A DNA stretch of 64,000 nucleotides from Halopseudomonas pachastrellae (GCF_900114765.1 NZ_FOUD01000004.1:1-64000), one strand, 5' to 3'; shown: positions 51,385 through 63,952, counted from the stretch's first letter. Notes: generated by a model from the letters alone, not told the origin. Program-made: numbers and translations.

Positions 51385-51930
51385 TCAGTTTTCCTGCTGG
51401 TTAAGGCGAGACTCGTAGCTCGACAGTTGCCCTTCGGTGATGCTGGACAGGCGGAATAGCAGCTGACGGGTCAGATCCTGACGCATTTCCCGGCGCAGCA
51501 GCTCCTCTTCCTCGGTGGTGCCGATGATGTTGTCCTTGTCGTTGACGTAGGTGCGCTGCGTGCCCAGGGTTTCCGGGCCGACCAGCGGCCGGCCCTGACG
51601 GTCGGCGATCTGGAAGGTCAGGCTGCTGCTCAGTTCATACTCGGCCGGCGTGGAACTGCTGGTATAGCTGACGGCGCGGCGGCTCTGGTTTTCTTCCAGT
51701 AGCTGCAGCTGGTAGGGCGCGGTCGCGGTAACTTCTACCCCGTCAATTTCCAGGGCTTGCAGTACCTGCTGGTAGGTTGGTCCATAGCGGTTGTGGGCGC
51801 TGACATCGAGCTGGTTCAGCTCAACGCTGTCGACACCAGTGCCGCGCAGGTGAAACCCGCAGCCGGAGGCGAGCAGGGTTGCGCCAAGCACGGCGCAGCT
51901 GAGCAGCAGGCGGGGTGTAGTCAGTGACAT
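51385..51930 (-). CDS. lptE: LPS-assembly lipoprotein LptE
   Basis: Outer-membrane plug of the LptD translocon that delivers lipopolysaccharide to the cell surface. The 181 residues include a signal peptide with lipobox ASGC (Cys 24), then GFHLRGTG, the family start of the mature protein, and a beta-alpha fold ending in MRQDLTRQLLFRLSSI. Chosen start ATG 51930; a start six codons upstream would only lengthen the signal peptide. 20 bp after leuS. Confidence 0.93.
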   Translation of the reverse strand: MSLTTPRLLLSCAVLGATLLASGCGFHLRGTGVDSVELNQLDVSAHNRYGPTYQQVLQALEIDGVEVTATAPYQLQLLEENQSRRAVSYTSSSTPAEYELSSSLTFQIADRQGRPLVGPETLGTQRTYVNDKDNIIGTTEEEELLRREMRQDLTRQLLFRLSSITEGQLSSYESRLNQQEN

Positions 51931-51950
51931 CTTGGCTCTCCGTTGCAAAA

Positions 51951-54677
<2,727 letters not shown>

Positions 54678-54738
54678 CTATTCTCTAGGAAAGCCCGCAC
54701 CCTGCTGGTACGGGCAAATCCGCTCGGGAGGTGACAGC

Positions 54739-54996
54739 ATGTGCGCAGGAATTTCAGAGACGCTGGCCAGTCGTTCTGCCGACAGTGGCTATAGCCGCTT
54801 GCTGCGACGGTTGGATCAGGCTCTGGATATGGCGCACACGCGACAGTGGATGGGCGGTAACGCAGAGTTGCCCTCGGAGCTGGAGCTCAAGGGCCTTAGT
54901 GAGGCTGACCTGTTGCTACTGCAACAAATACTCTGTGCGCTGGCCGAGCGTACGCCTTTACCGGGGCTGGCGCCGCCGCAGGGTACACGGCACTAG
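54739..54996 (+). CDS. Small conserved hypothetical protein between leuS and lnt
   Basis: An 85-residue protein (MCAGISETLASRSADSGYS...) with an excellent GGAGGTGA site before ATG 54739. Predicted helical, with Leu-rich segments SELELKGLSEADLLLLQQIL; no known domain recognised. It is read against lnt and overlaps its last 39 bases. P. aeruginosa also carries a small gene at this place, as I recall, which supports its reality. Role unknown. Confidence 0.6.
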   Translation: MCAGISETLASRSADSGYSRLLRRLDQALDMAHTRQWMGGNAELPSELELKGLSEADLLLLQQILCALAERTPLPGLAPPQGTRH

Positions 54997-56478
54997 CACC
55001 AAGGCAGCCAGCACTACCAGCGGCCAGCTGCGCCAGCGCAGGTAGGGCGTCAGGCCGGTCATGGGTTGCACCTCGCCAATGAGCACCTCCTGCTGGAACT
55101 GCGGTATGCGCTCGCGGATGCTGCCGCGTGGATCAATCAGTGCGGTAACGCCGTTGTTGGTGGCGCGGATCATCCAGCGCTGGGCCTCAATGGCGCGCAT
55201 CTGTGCCATCTGCAGGTGCTGCAGCGGGCCAATCGAAGAACCAAACCAGCTGTCGTTGCTGATGGTGATCAGCAGCTCGCTCTGCGCTGCCAGTCTGGTT
55301 GCAAAGTCGGGGTAGACGGCCTCATAGCAGATCAGGGGGGCGAGGGCGTAGCCGGCAGCCTGAAGTGGCGGCTGGTCGGCCGGGCCGCGGCTGAAGCTGG
55401 ACATGGGCAGGTCGAAAAAGTCGATCAGCCCGCGCAGCAGGTCTTCGAGTGGTACGTACTCGCCAAAGGGCACCAGTTTTTGCTTCAGGTACTGGCTGCG
55501 TGGCTCGCTGCCGCCGACCATGATGCCGTTGTAGATGCGCAGGCCATCGGCGTCCTGGGTGTCGACCGGGATGCCGGTGATCAGGGTGCGGCCCTCTTCG
55601 GCCAGGTTGGCGGCGATTCCGTCGACGAAATATTGGCCCTGGCTCTGCAGAATGGGCACCGCTGTTTCCGGCCAGACCACCAGGTCGGTGGGTGGCTGGG
55701 CGTAGGTCAGGTCGCGATACAGCTCCAGGGTGCGGGTAATGTAGGCCGGGTCCCATTTATTGGACTGGGCGATATTGGCCTGCACCAGGTTGACGCTCAG
55801 GCGCTTGCCCGTTGGCTGGGTCCAGTCGATGTAGGACAGCAGCAGCCCCCCGCCCCAGATAAAGCCGAACAGCAGCGCCGCGCCGACCAGTTGCAGCGGC
55901 TTGCGCGCCAGGCGCCATTCGCTCAGCAGGCAGGCCATGAAAACCGATAGCACGCCCAGCAACCAGACGCCGCCCACCGGCGCCCAGCCGGCCAGCCAGG
56001 TGTGGCTGTGGGCGTAGCCGTGATACAGCCAGGGGAAGCCGGTCAGGAACCAGCTGCGAAACATCTCCTGGGCAAACCACAGCAGGGCAAAGCTCAGGCT
56101 GCCGAGCCAGGCGCCGGCGGGGCGCAAAAAGCGCACCCACAGCCAGGCCATCAGGGCAAAGAAACAGGCCAGGCCCAGTTCCAGACCGCCGGTCAGGAAG
56201 GCCGCCAGCGGCGGTGACGCGTTGCCATGCAGATGGATGCTGATATAGATCCAGGACACGCCAGAGGCGAACAGCCCCAGCCCCCAGGCGCCGCCGCGCA
56301 GCGCCGCCTGCCGTGGCGTGACCTCCTTGAGCCCCTGATACAGCAGCGCCACCGAGAGCATGCCTAGTGGCCAGAGGTTGTAAGGGGCGAAGGACAGCGT
56401 GCTGAGCGCCCCGGCGACCAGGGCAATCAGGTGGCCGACGAGGCCGGGGCCGCGCAGGCGGCTCAGCAGGGCGTGCAT
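54958..56478 (-). CDS. lnt: Apolipoprotein N-acyltransferase
   Basis: Adds the third acyl chain to the N-terminal Cys of lipoproteins in the inner membrane. The 506-residue product has about eight membrane helices (about 15-215 and one near the C-terminus) and a nitrilase-type periplasmic domain with Glu 271 (VVWPETAVP), the Lys of KQKLVPFGEYVP (332-334), and Cys 384 in LICYEAVYPD. The last residues overlap the convergent small gene. Follows corC by 24 bp; the corC-lnt order is standard. Confidence 0.97.
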   Translation of the reverse strand: MHALLSRLRGPGLVGHLIALVAGALSTLSFAPYNLWPLGMLSVALLYQGLKEVTPRQAALRGGAWGLGLFASGVSWIYISIHLHGNASPPLAAFLTGGLELGLACFFALMAWLWVRFLRPAGAWLGSLSFALLWFAQEMFRSWFLTGFPWLYHGYAHSHTWLAGWAPVGGVWLLGVLSVFMACLLSEWRLARKPLQLVGAALLFGFIWGGGLLLSYIDWTQPTGKRLSVNLVQANIAQSNKWDPAYITRTLELYRDLTYAQPPTDLVVWPETAVPILQSQGQYFVDGIAANLAEEGRTLITGIPVDTQDADGLRIYNGIMVGGSEPRSQYLKQKLVPFGEYVPLEDLLRGLIDFFDLPMSSFSRGPADQPPLQAAGYALAPLICYEAVYPDFATRLAAQSELLITISNDSWFGSSIGPLQHLQMAQMRAIEAQRWMIRATNNGVTALIDPRGSIRERIPQFQQEVLIGEVQPMTGLTPYLRWRSWPLVVLAALVLVPCTLRRRQPR

Positions 56479-56502
56479 GGGGTGTTCCTTATCGCGATGG
56501 AC

Positions 56503-57342
56503 TCAGCGGTTGACCAGGGTAACGCGCAGCAGGTGAACCCGGCGGCTGTCGGCGTTCAGCACGCGCACCCGGAAGCCGTCCAGCTCCACCACCTCGTTGC
56601 GCTTGGGCAGATGGCCGAAGGCATTCATCACCAGGCCGCCGACCGTATCGAACTCTTCGTCGGGGAAGCTGGTTTCAAAGTGCTCGTTGAATTCGTCGAT
56701 GGGGGTCAGGCCCTTGACCAGATAATCGCCGCTCGGCAGCGGCTTGATCTGGCTGTCCTCGTCGACATCGTGCTCGTCTTCGATGTCACCGACAATCTGC
56801 TCCAGCACGTCCTCGATGGTTACCAGGCCGGCAACGCCGCCGTATTCGTCGATGACCACGGCCATGTGGTTGCGGGTGGCGCGAAACTCTTTCAGCAGCA
56901 CATTCAGACGCTTGGACTCAGGCACAAAGGTGGCCGGGCGCAGGATGTCCTTGATGTTGAAGCGTTCGGTGTTTTCTTCCAGCAGCAGCGGCAGCAAATC
57001 TTTGGCCAGCAGCACGCCGAGCACGTCATCAATGCTCTCGCCGATGACCGGGAAGCGCGAGTGCGCTGCCTCGATGACTGCCGGCAGGAATTCACGCGGG
57101 CTTTGGGTCGCCTTGATGGTGGTCATCTGCGAGCGCGGCACCATAATGTCGCGGACCTGCATGTCCGAGACCTGCAGTGCACCCTCGATGATCGACAGGG
57201 CCTCAATATCCAGAACCTCGTTGCTGTGCGCCTCGCGCAGCAGTTCGAGCAGTTCCTGGCGGTTCTTGGGTTCATGGACAAAAGCCTGGACTAGCTTATC
57301 CAGCCACGACTTATGCCCGTTGGTCGATCGATCTTCGCTCAT
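56503..57342 (-). CDS. corC: CorC/HlyC-type CBS protein (YbeX)
   Basis: A 279-residue soluble protein with a CBS pair (about 63-190: VRDIMVPRSQMTTIKATQSP and VPESKRLNVLLKEFRATRNH) and a C-terminal CorC_HlyC domain (about 205-279). Named after cobalt/magnesium efflux, but recent genetics tie YbeX to ribosome metabolism, consistent with its neighbours ybeY and phoH. Six bases after ybeY, translationally coupled. Confidence 0.95.
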   Translation of the reverse strand: MSEDRSTNGHKSWLDKLVQAFVHEPKNRQELLELLREAHSNEVLDIEALSIIEGALQVSDMQVRDIMVPRSQMTTIKATQSPREFLPAVIEAAHSRFPVIGESIDDVLGVLLAKDLLPLLLEENTERFNIKDILRPATFVPESKRLNVLLKEFRATRNHMAVVIDEYGGVAGLVTIEDVLEQIVGDIEDEHDVDEDSQIKPLPSGDYLVKGLTPIDEFNEHFETSFPDEEFDTVGGLVMNAFGHLPKRNEVVELDGFRVRVLNADSRRVHLLRVTLVNR

Positions 57343-57348
57343 TGATCC

Positions 57349-57807
57349 TTACTCATTATCGTCAAGATAGGGGTCGGCTATGCCGAGTTCTGCCAGCAAT
57401 TCCCGTTCCAGGCTTTCCATTTCTTCGGCGTCATCGTCGTCGATGTGATCATAGCCGAGCAAGTGCAGACAGCCGTGGATAACCATGTGCGCCCAGTGGG
57501 CGAGCAGGGGTTTGTTCTGTTCGGCGGCCTCTTTGGCCACCACAGGGACGCAGATAATCAGATCGCCCAGTAGCGGCAAATCGAGTTCGGCAGGCAGGTC
57601 AGCGGGAAAGGACAACACGTTGGTCGCGTAGTCCCTGCCGCGGTAGGTGTGATTCAGCTGGCGGCCCTCATCGGCGTCCACCAGACGGATGGTCAGCTCT
57701 CGGTCGGTACCGGTCCCCAATGCCAGCCCGACCCAGCGTATGAAGCTGTCGTCGTCGGGCTGATCTGAGGCGCTGGAGGCGCGCTGGATATCCAGCTCAA
57801 TGCTCAT
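57349..57807 (-). CDS. ybeY: Endoribonuclease YbeY
   Basis: Metal-dependent RNase that matures the 3' end of 16S rRNA and acts in ribosome quality control. The 152-residue protein has the zinc motif [11 protein letters not shown] (three His) and [13 protein letters not shown]. Start ATG 57807 lies inside the end of phoH (11-bp overlap). A longer frame is open upstream but antisense to nothing and non-homologous. Confidence 0.96.
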   Translation of the reverse strand: MSIELDIQRASSASDQPDDDSFIRWVGLALGTGTDRELTIRLVDADEGRQLNHTYRGRDYATNVLSFPADLPAELDLPLLGDLIICVPVVAKEAAEQNKPLLAHWAHMVIHGCLHLLGYDHIDDDDAEEMESLERELLAELGIADPYLDDNE

Positions 57808-58813
57808 CGCGGCGTTCCCGGCGGGCGCTTTCCTGCAGTGCATCAAAGCGGTCATAGGCTTCGACAATGCGCTGCACCAGTGGGTGACGCACCACGTCCT
57901 TGGATTGGAAGTGGGTAAAGCCGATGCCTTTGACGTCCTTGAGGACCTCGGTGACATGTGCAAGGCCCGAGCGCGTGCCGCGCGGCAGGTCGACCTGGGT
58001 GATGTCGCCAGTGATCACGGCGGTCGAGCCAAAACCGATGCGCGTGAGGAACATTTTCATCTGTTCCAGCGTGGTGTTTTGCGACTCGTCGAGAATGATA
58101 AAGCTGTTGTTCAGCGTGCGGCCACGCATGTACGCCAGCGGGGCAATCTCGATCACCTGCTTTTCGATCAGCTTGGCAACCTGTTCAAAACCGAGCATCT
58201 CGTACAGGGCGTCGTACAGCGGACGCAGGTAGGGGTCGATCTTCTGAGCCAGGTCGCCCGGCAGAAAGCCCAGCTTCTCGCCGGCTTCAACCGCCGGGCG
58301 CACCAGCAGGATGCGGCGAACCTGCTCGCGCTCCAGGGCGTCTACCGCGCAGGCGACGGCCAGATAGGTCTTGCCGGTGCCCGCCGGGCCGATACCGAAG
58401 TTGATGTCGTGCTCCTGAATGGAGCGCACATAATTTTGCTGATTGGGCCCGCGCGGCTGAATGGTCATCTTGCGGGTACGCAGGATCACCGGCTTCTGGT
58501 TGCCGCCACCGCTGTCCAGGGTCTCACTCAGGCTCTCCAGCCCAGACTCCTGCAGATACAGGTGTACGGTATCCGGGCTCAGGGCGTCATTGTCGCGGGT
58601 TTCGCGGTAGAGCTGGCGTAACACCGCCTCGGCGGCGCGGGTCAGCGACTCGTCGCCAATCAGCTCGAAGTGATTGCCGCGGTTGCGCACTTCGATACCG
58701 AGACGCTGCTCGATCAGGTGGAGATTTTCATCGAACTGGCCACAAAGGCTGGCAAAACGTCGCGGATCGACGGGTTCGATGCTGAAACGATGGATGTGTG
58801 CGGATGCGTTCAA
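57797..58813 (-). CDS. ybeZ: PhoH-like ATPase (YbeZ)
   Basis: A 338-residue P-loop ATPase that partners YbeY. The N-terminal ~100 residues are a KH-like extension ([20 protein letters not shown]); the ATPase core has Walker A GPAGTGKT (142-149) and Walker B-like [18 protein letters not shown]. The start is TTG 58813, the codon that matches the usual N-terminus ([20 protein letters not shown]); no ATG is available nearby. It lies downstream of miaB, separated by a heptamer palindrome. Confidence 0.94.
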   Translation of the reverse strand: MNASAHIHRFSIEPVDPRRFASLCGQFDENLHLIEQRLGIEVRNRGNHFELIGDESLTRAAEAVLRQLYRETRDNDALSPDTVHLYLQESGLESLSETLDSGGGNQKPVILRTRKMTIQPRGPNQQNYVRSIQEHDINFGIGPAGTGKTYLAVACAVDALEREQVRRILLVRPAVEAGEKLGFLPGDLAQKIDPYLRPLYDALYEMLGFEQVAKLIEKQVIEIAPLAYMRGRTLNNSFIILDESQNTTLEQMKMFLTRIGFGSTAVITGDITQVDLPRGTRSGLAHVTEVLKDVKGIGFTHFQSKDVVRHPLVQRIVEAYDRFDALQESARRERRDEH

Positions 58814-58897
58814 AATGGTCCAGATGGCGCCGTGTGGCTAAAGGGCGTACAGCATAACGCCCGTTGGGCGGGAGGAAAAGCTAAACAAACTTGGGCC

Positions 58898-58928
58898 GGA
58901 AGCTGGAGGCTTGAAGCTTCCAGCTTCC
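58898..58928. repeat. Heptamer palindrome between miaB and ybeZ
   Basis: AAGCTGGAGGCTT (58900-58912) faces AAGCTTCCAGCTT (58914-58926) with one mismatch and one base between; outer GG/CC extend it. It is built from the same AGCTT heptamers (GCTTCCA, GCTTGAA) as the arrays elsewhere in the window, here collapsed to one near-perfect palindrome 10 bases past the miaB stop. Confidence 0.85.
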
Positions 58929-58938
58929 AGCCGGGGGT

Positions 58939-60252
58939 TTACCCCGCCAGCTGGCCCCTGAGCGAATGCGGCAGCGCTTCGAGGATCTCGACATCAACAA
59001 ACTGGCCGATCAGGCCCGGGTTGTCGCAGCGGAAGTTGACCACGCGGTTGTGCTCGGTGCGGCCCTGCAGCATGCCCGGGTCCTTCTTGGAGAAGTCGCT
59101 GACCAGGATACGCTGGGTGGTGCCGACCATGCGGCGGCTGTTCTCGAAGCCCTGTTGGTTCAGGCGGGCCTGGAGGATTTGCAGGCGCTGCTTTTTCACG
59201 TCCATCGGCGTGTCGTCGTTCAGGTCGGCCGCCGGGGTGCCGGGGCGGGCGCTGTAGACGAAGGAGTAGGAAAAGTCGAAGCCGACATCCTCAACCAGTT
59301 TCATGGTCTGCTCGAAATCGCGCTCGGTTTCACCGGGGAAGCCGATGATGAAGTCGGAGCTGAGGATAATGTCCGGCACCGCAGCTTTGAGCTTGCGGAT
59401 GCGCGACTTGTATTCCAGCGCGGTGTGGTTGCGTTTCATCGCCGCCAGGACGCGGTCGGAGCCCGACTGCACCGGCAGATGCAGGTATTTCACCAGCTTC
59501 GGGATCTCGGCGTGGGCCTGGATGATGGCGTCCGAGAATTCCAGCGGGTGGCTGGTGGTGTAGCGAATGCGTTCGATACCGTCGATGGCGGCAACCGCGT
59601 GCAGCAGGTCGGCAAAGTCGGTGCCGTCAAAGCGGTAGCCGTTGACGTTCTGGCCCAGCAGGGTAACTTCCTTGACGCCGTTTTCAGCCAGGTGAACGAT
59701 TTCGCTCAGCACATCGGCCAGTGGGCGGCTGACTTCTTCGCCACGGGTGTAGGGCACCACGCAGAAACTGCAGTACTTGCTGCAGCCTTCCATGATCGAG
59801 ACAAAGGCGGTCGGGCCGTCTACGCGCGGCTCGGGCAGGGCGTCGAACTTTTCGATCTCGGGGAAGCTGACGTCCACCTGCGGCTGATGGGTGGTACGCG
59901 CAGCGTCGATCATCTCGGGTAGACGGTGCAGGGTCTGCGGGCCGAACACCACGTCGACGTAGGAGGCGCGGTCGCGGATGGCGGTGCCTTCCTGACTGGC
60001 GACGCAGCCGCCAACGCCGATGATCAGCTCGGGATTCTTCTCTTTCAGCGGGCGCCAGCGTCCCAGCTCGGAAAAGACCTTTTCCTGCGCTTTCTCGCGG
60101 ATCGAGCAGGTGTTGAGCAGAATGACATCCGCCTCATCGGGGTTGTCGGTCAGCTCCATTGCCTGGTGGTCGCCGAGCAGGTCTGCCATGCGCGAGCTGT
60201 CATACTCGTTCATTTGGCAGCCGTGGGTCTGGATAAAGAGTTTCTTGGCCAT
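58939..60252 (-). CDS. miaB: tRNA-2-methylthio-N6-dimethylallyladenosine synthase
   Basis: Methylthiolates i6A37 in tRNA. A 437-residue radical-SAM methylthiotransferase: UPF0004 N-domain ([20 protein letters not shown]) with its three cluster cysteines, the radical-SAM motif CSKYCSFC in [17 protein letters not shown], and a C-terminal TRAM domain. Start ATG 60252 is the family N-terminus. Upstream of phoH-ybeY-corC-lnt on the same strand, as in other gammaproteobacteria. Confidence 0.97.
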   Translation of the reverse strand: MAKKLFIQTHGCQMNEYDSSRMADLLGDHQAMELTDNPDEADVILLNTCSIREKAQEKVFSELGRWRPLKEKNPELIIGVGGCVASQEGTAIRDRASYVDVVFGPQTLHRLPEMIDAARTTHQPQVDVSFPEIEKFDALPEPRVDGPTAFVSIMEGCSKYCSFCVVPYTRGEEVSRPLADVLSEIVHLAENGVKEVTLLGQNVNGYRFDGTDFADLLHAVAAIDGIERIRYTTSHPLEFSDAIIQAHAEIPKLVKYLHLPVQSGSDRVLAAMKRNHTALEYKSRIRKLKAAVPDIILSSDFIIGFPGETERDFEQTMKLVEDVGFDFSYSFVYSARPGTPAADLNDDTPMDVKKQRLQILQARLNQQGFENSRRMVGTTQRILVSDFSKKDPGMLQGRTEHNRVVNFRCDNPGLIGQFVDVEILEALPHSLRGQLAG

Positions 60253-60307
60253 GGGAGTGTGCTGGGGATGCTGGAAAAGGGGGCGATTATACACACAAGC
60301 GCCTGCC

Positions 60308-60335
60308 TTTGTTATGGCGGCCCCTGTGCTATGAT
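60308..60335 (+). promoter_or_regulatory. Extended -10 promoter of the DUF1820 gene
   Basis: TATGAT at 60330-60335 is preceded by TG one base upstream (extended -10), with a TTTGTT -35 (60308-60313) at 16 bp. It lies about 65 bp before the start codon, in the gap with divergent miaB. Confidence 0.5.
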
Positions 60336-60401
60336 GCGCGCCCGCCGAGCGGTCCTGCTCCGGCGTTCCTTCATGTATGTCAAAGTGTTGATCAAGCCGC
60401 C

Positions 60402-60731
60402 ATGAGCAAAGAACAGCAACCGGTCTTTCGAGTCATCTTCCAGAACCAGGGACAGGTTTTCGAGCTTTACGCCCAGCAGATCTTTCAGAGTGAGCTGTGG
60501 GGCTTCATGGAAATAGAAGAGCTGATTTTCGGTGAGCGCTCACAGATGCTGGTTGATCCGGCGGAAGAGAAGCTCAAGAGTCAGTTCGAGGGCGTCAAGC
60601 GCAGCTTTATCCCGGTGCACTCGATCATTCGTATCGATGAGGTGGAGCGGGTAGGCACGGCCAAGATCAGCGAGGCGACCGGTGGCAGCAATATCATGCA
60701 CTTTCCGATGCCGCCTCGCAGCGACAAGTAA
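60402..60731 (+). CDS. DUF1820 family protein
   Basis: A 109-residue soluble protein of unknown function, widely conserved in gammaproteobacteria beside miaB. Recognisable parts: [40 protein letters not shown] and [20 protein letters not shown]. No catalytic motif seen. Start ATG 60402 with weak ribosome-binding site; an upstream frame of 31 codons has no support. Convergent with the Sel1 gene, 11 bp away. Confidence 0.88.
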   Translation: MSKEQQPVFRVIFQNQGQVFELYAQQIFQSELWGFMEIEELIFGERSQMLVDPAEEKLKSQFEGVKRSFIPVHSIIRIDEVERVGTAKISEATGGSNIMHFPMPPRSDK

Positions 60732-60742
60732 CGGAGCCAACC

Positions 60743-61357
60743 CTAAGGCAGCTCCAGTTCCCCGTCTGCTTCGGTTTCCTCGTCGCCCTGCTGCTCCTGC
60801 GGCTCAGGCTCGGCGGGGATGCTGCCGCTCAGCTGTTCCTCGCGAATCTGTGCTAGGTAGTCTCGGAACAGGGTGCCGAGCACGTGGTTGGCCACCTGGG
60901 TTTCCTGCTCGTTCATCTGCAGGGCGATGAGGTCGGCTGCATCCATGGCCTCGTTGCTGCCGTTGACGGCCGCCATCTTCAGGATGATGTAGGCCTGTGG
61001 CAGGTTGCGGGTAACGCCTTCGCCCTGAAAGTGCATCATGCCGAGGCGGTACTGCGCCTGGGGCTGGCCCTGAATCGACGCTTTTTCCAGCCAGGTCAGG
61101 GCGCTGGCATAGTTGCGTTCCACCCGTTCGCCCCGGTAGTACAGCTGCCCCAGCTCGAACTGGGCGCGCAGATCGCCGCCGTTGGCGGCCTCTTCACACA
61201 CTTCAATGGCCATCGGCAGGCTGTCATCGTCCACCCGCTCAAAGGCGCAGCGGTCCTCCGCGCTGATCAGCAGCGGGTTGTCAGACTGGGCCAGCAGTGG
61301 CGCCGCTGGCAGAGCCAGCAGGCCGAACAGGGCAAGGTGCGTGAGCGGGCGGTGCAT
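60743..61357 (-). CDS. Secreted Sel1-repeat protein
   Basis: A 204-residue periplasmic protein: signal peptide (MHRPLTHLALFGLLALPAAP...AQ), then two or three Sel1/TPR-like repeats (about 58-130; AQFELGQLYYRGERVERNYA, AQYRLGMMHFQGEGVTRNLP) and an acidic, Glu/Gln/Pro-rich C-terminal tail. Sel1 repeats mediate protein-protein contacts. ATG 61357 gives a clean signal peptide; ATG 61387 would overlap the previous gene. In the hemL run, as in P. aeruginosa. Confidence 0.8.
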   Translation of the reverse strand: MHRPLTHLALFGLLALPAAPLLAQSDNPLLISAEDRCAFERVDDDSLPMAIEVCEEAANGGDLRAQFELGQLYYRGERVERNYASALTWLEKASIQGQPQAQYRLGMMHFQGEGVTRNLPQAYIILKMAAVNGSNEAMDAADLIALQMNEQETQVANHVLGTLFRDYLAQIREEQLSGSIPAEPEPQEQQGDEETEADGELELP

Positions 61358-61376
61358 GGGCAGATCAGGGTCTCGG

Positions 61377-62033
61377 TTAGGAATCATCGCCCGACGCTTC
61401 GGCGTCGGAGGTGGGTCTATTGTGCGCCTGTTCGCTCAGCAGGCCAACCGCCAAAGCCGCGCCCAGCAGTGCCGGGTACAGCGACAGCAGCGCGCCGCTG
61501 GCGCCGTACAGGTCGGCCAGTGGCGCCGAGCCGGGCTGCAGCAGCGGTGCCAGGGTGCCGGCGGCGCAGACCAGCGCCATGGGCAGCGGGCGGCGGTCGT
61601 TGCCGAGTACCCGCAGGCAGGCGAGCAGCATGACCAGCAGGGCTGCGCAGTTGATCAGCCACTGATAGCTGTGCAGCAGGTCCATGCGCCGGGTCAGCTC
61701 AAAGGCTGCCATCAGGCCGAGGAGGATGCGCCCCCAGTTGGCCGGCTGCCAGCGCAGGCCGAGCCCGAGATAGAGCGCGGCCAGCCCGAGTAGTGGCAGG
61801 CTGAGGTTTTGCGCGGCCAGGCCAAGGATGCGCTGGGTATGCGCCAGCTCGCTGGCGCCGGGCAATGCACCCAGGCTCAGCAGCATACTGGCGCCGGCGG
61901 CCAATCCCAGTCCGAGCAGGGCGGCGGTGATGGCGCCGCGTGCCGGTGCGTCGAGCGGCGCGCGCTGACGCCAGAGCCAGACGCCAACGGCAATCAGCAG
62001 CAACGTCAGCAACACATGACCCAGTGCGATCAT
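61377..62033 (-). CDS. Uncharacterised polytopic membrane protein
   Basis: A 218-residue hydrophobic protein with about six or seven membrane helices and very few charged residues before the short acidic end ([14 protein letters not shown]). Rich in Leu, Ala and Gly. No family recognised beyond a similar gene at the equivalent place in Pseudomonas. Its ATG overlaps the hemL stop by four bases, so it should be co-translated with hemL. Confidence 0.72.
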   Translation of the reverse strand: MIALGHVLLTLLLIAVGVWLWRQRAPLDAPARGAITAALLGLGLAAGASMLLSLGALPGASELAHTQRILGLAAQNLSLPLLGLAALYLGLGLRWQPANWGRILLGLMAAFELTRRMDLLHSYQWLINCAALLVMLLACLRVLGNDRRPLPMALVCAAGTLAPLLQPGSAPLADLYGASGALLSLYPALLGAALAVGLLSEQAHNRPTSDAEASGDDS

Positions 62034-63310
62034 AGGGCGGCGAAAGCTTTTTCAGCTGCGTCCAGGGTCAGTTTCAGTTCAGCGTCGCCGTGGGCAATGG
62101 AGGTGAAGCCGGCCTCGAACGCGCTGGGTGCCAGGTAGACGCCGCCATCGAGCATCAGGTGGAAGAACTTCTTGAAGCGTTCCGCGTCACTGGCCATCAC
62201 GTCGTCAAAGGTGACGATGTCGTCGGCGCCGGAGAAGTACAGGCCGAACATGGCACCGGCCTGTGTGGTGACGAACGGGATGCCTGCGGCATCGGCGCGT
62301 TCCTGTAGGCCTGCCAGCATGCGGCTGGTGTAGTCGGTCAGCTCGTCATGGAAGCCGGGACGCTTGATCAGGCGCAGGGTGGTCAGACCGGCGGCCATGG
62401 CCAGCGGGTTACCCGACAAGGTACCAGCCTGGTAGACCGGGCCGAGCGGGGCGATACATTCCATCACGGCGCGCTTGCCACCAAAGCAGCCAACCGGCAT
62501 GCCGCCGCCGATGATCTTGCCGAAGGTGGTGAGGTCGGGCGTCACGCCGTAGTGGGCCTGAGCACCGCCAAGGGCTACGCGGAAACCGGTCATTACTTCG
62601 TCAAAAATCAGCACTACGCCGTGCTCGTCGCAGGCCTCGCGCAGGCCCTGCAGGAAGCCGGGGGCCGGCGGTACGCAGTTCATGTTGCCGGCAACCGGCT
62701 CAACGATGATGCAGGCGACCTGCTGGCCAACGTCGGCCAGGGTGCTGCGCACCGCTTCGATGTCGTTGAAGGGTAGCGTCAGGGTGTGCTTGGCAAAGTC
62801 GGCCGGCACGCCCGCCGAGCTGGGTACGCCCTGGGTCAGCAGGCCGGAACCGGCCTTGACCAGCAGGCTGTCGGAATGGCCGTGGTAGCAGCCTTCGAAC
62901 TTGATGATGCTGTCGCGTCCGGTGTAGCCACGGGCCAGGCGAATGGCGCTCATAGTGGCTTCAGTACCGGAGCTGACCATACGCACCATGTCCATCGACG
63001 GAACCAGCGAGCAGACCAGTTCGGCCATTTCGGTTTCCAGCGCGGTCGGCGCGCCGTAGGACAGGCCGTGCTGCAGCTGATTGCGCACCGCGTCCAGTAC
63101 GTCCGGGTGGCTGTGGCCAAGGATCATCGGGCCCCAGGAGCCGACGTAATCAACGTAACGCTTGTCGTCTTCATCAATGACGTAGGCACCTTCGGCGTGC
63201 TTGAAGAACAGCGGCGTGCCGCCGACGCTCTTGAACGCGCGGACCGGCGAGTTGACGCCGCCTGGGATGTGTTTCTGGGCGCTGGCAAACAGGGATTCGG
63301 AACGGGACAT
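62030..63310 (-). CDS. hemL: Glutamate-1-semialdehyde 2,1-aminomutase
   Basis: PLP enzyme producing 5-aminolevulinate, the committed precursor of haem and other tetrapyrroles. The 426-residue product is a class III aminotransferase fold: [40 protein letters not shown], the PLP Asp in [10 protein letters not shown], and Lys 265 in [14 protein letters not shown]. It has CAGGAG upstream. Immediately downstream (in transcription order) of the PIN-like gene, with 18 bp between, and overlapping the membrane-protein gene. Confidence 0.98.
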   Translation of the reverse strand: MSRSESLFASAQKHIPGGVNSPVRAFKSVGGTPLFFKHAEGAYVIDEDDKRYVDYVGSWGPMILGHSHPDVLDAVRNQLQHGLSYGAPTALETEMAELVCSLVPSMDMVRMVSSGTEATMSAIRLARGYTGRDSIIKFEGCYHGHSDSLLVKAGSGLLTQGVPSSAGVPADFAKHTLTLPFNDIEAVRSTLADVGQQVACIIVEPVAGNMNCVPPAPGFLQGLREACDEHGVVLIFDEVMTGFRVALGGAQAHYGVTPDLTTFGKIIGGGMPVGCFGGKRAVMECIAPLGPVYQAGTLSGNPLAMAAGLTTLRLIKRPGFHDELTDYTSRMLAGLQERADAAGIPFVTTQAGAMFGLYFSGADDIVTFDDVMASDAERFKKFFHLMLDGGVYLAPSAFEAGFTSIAHGDAELKLTLDAAEKAFAAL

Positions 63311-63328
63311 GGAAATGGCTCCTGGGAA

Positions 63329-63952
63329 TTACGGGGTTAGCTGGTAGCTGATCGACCCTTGATTGTCGACAACAATGCCTTGTTTGATCAGCTCGTCTAT
63401 CAGTGCCTGTACAGCCTGAGTTGTGAGCTTTTTCTGGAACTTTGAGTGCAGGTCTGTGGCTAGCGTGCTTAGCTTGGCCGGTTTGGCTTTGTTTGCCTTT
63501 ATTAAATGCTTCTTTGCAAACTGCACGCGCTCCTGCAGAGACATCTGGGTTGGTGTCTTCTTCGTAGTAGCTTTCGTGCTGGCGGGAGGCGGTGCTTTTG
63601 CTTGGGTGGTGCCAACTCGGCTGCTTTTTACTCCGATGCTGCGCATGTGCTTAAGCAAAGGGTCGTAACCAGTGTCTTTCGATATGACCACAATTTGACA
63701 GCTCGGCTCTTTGCATGAGAGCTGCCCCATGTAGAACGCGATATAGAAATCCAAGGCGTTTTTGCCAGACTCTTGAACGCGAATGTACTGGGCCCTCTCG
63801 CCGAAGCCTTGAATTTCCTGAGCAAGCTCGACGCTAATTTTGGGCTGGTTTGCACCGACGAAAACTTTCAGTGAGAAGCCTTCTTTCTGGAACTTCTCCA
63901 GTGAAGCTGGTTGTATGTTTTCAAGGTCTAGGAGCGCGTATTTTGTTTGCAT
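63329..63952 (-). CDS. PIN-like nuclease domain plus winged-helix protein
   Basis: A 207-residue protein. Residues 1-112 are a PIN/NYN-like ribonuclease domain: ALLDLENIQP (Asp 9, Glu 11), SGKNALDFYIAFYMGQL (Asp 68) and VVISKDTGYDPLLKHMRSIG (Asp 93, Asp 97), the acidic set expected to bind metal. A Lys/Ala/Pro/Thr-rich linker (113-137) leads to a helical winged-helix domain (about 138-205; LTTQAVQALIDELIKQGIVV), similar in layout to NYN-wHTH RNases. GC content (about 48 percent in parts) is clearly lower than neighbours, suggesting horizontal gain. It stands where P. aeruginosa has thiE. Function and target RNA unknown; no partner antitoxin is visible within the window. Confidence 0.7.
   Translation of the reverse strand: MQTKYALLDLENIQPASLEKFQKEGFSLKVFVGANQPKISVELAQEIQGFGERAQYIRVQESGKNALDFYIAFYMGQLSCKEPSCQIVVISKDTGYDPLLKHMRSIGVKSSRVGTTQAKAPPPASTKATTKKTPTQMSLQERVQFAKKHLIKANKAKPAKLSTLATDLHSKFQKKLTTQAVQALIDELIKQGIVVDNQGSISYQLTP

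Noticed and set aside
63329-63952. Toxin-antitoxin pair at the window end
   Set aside because: Only the PIN-like protein is seen; no small antitoxin frame lies next to it within the window, hemL being the downstream neighbour.
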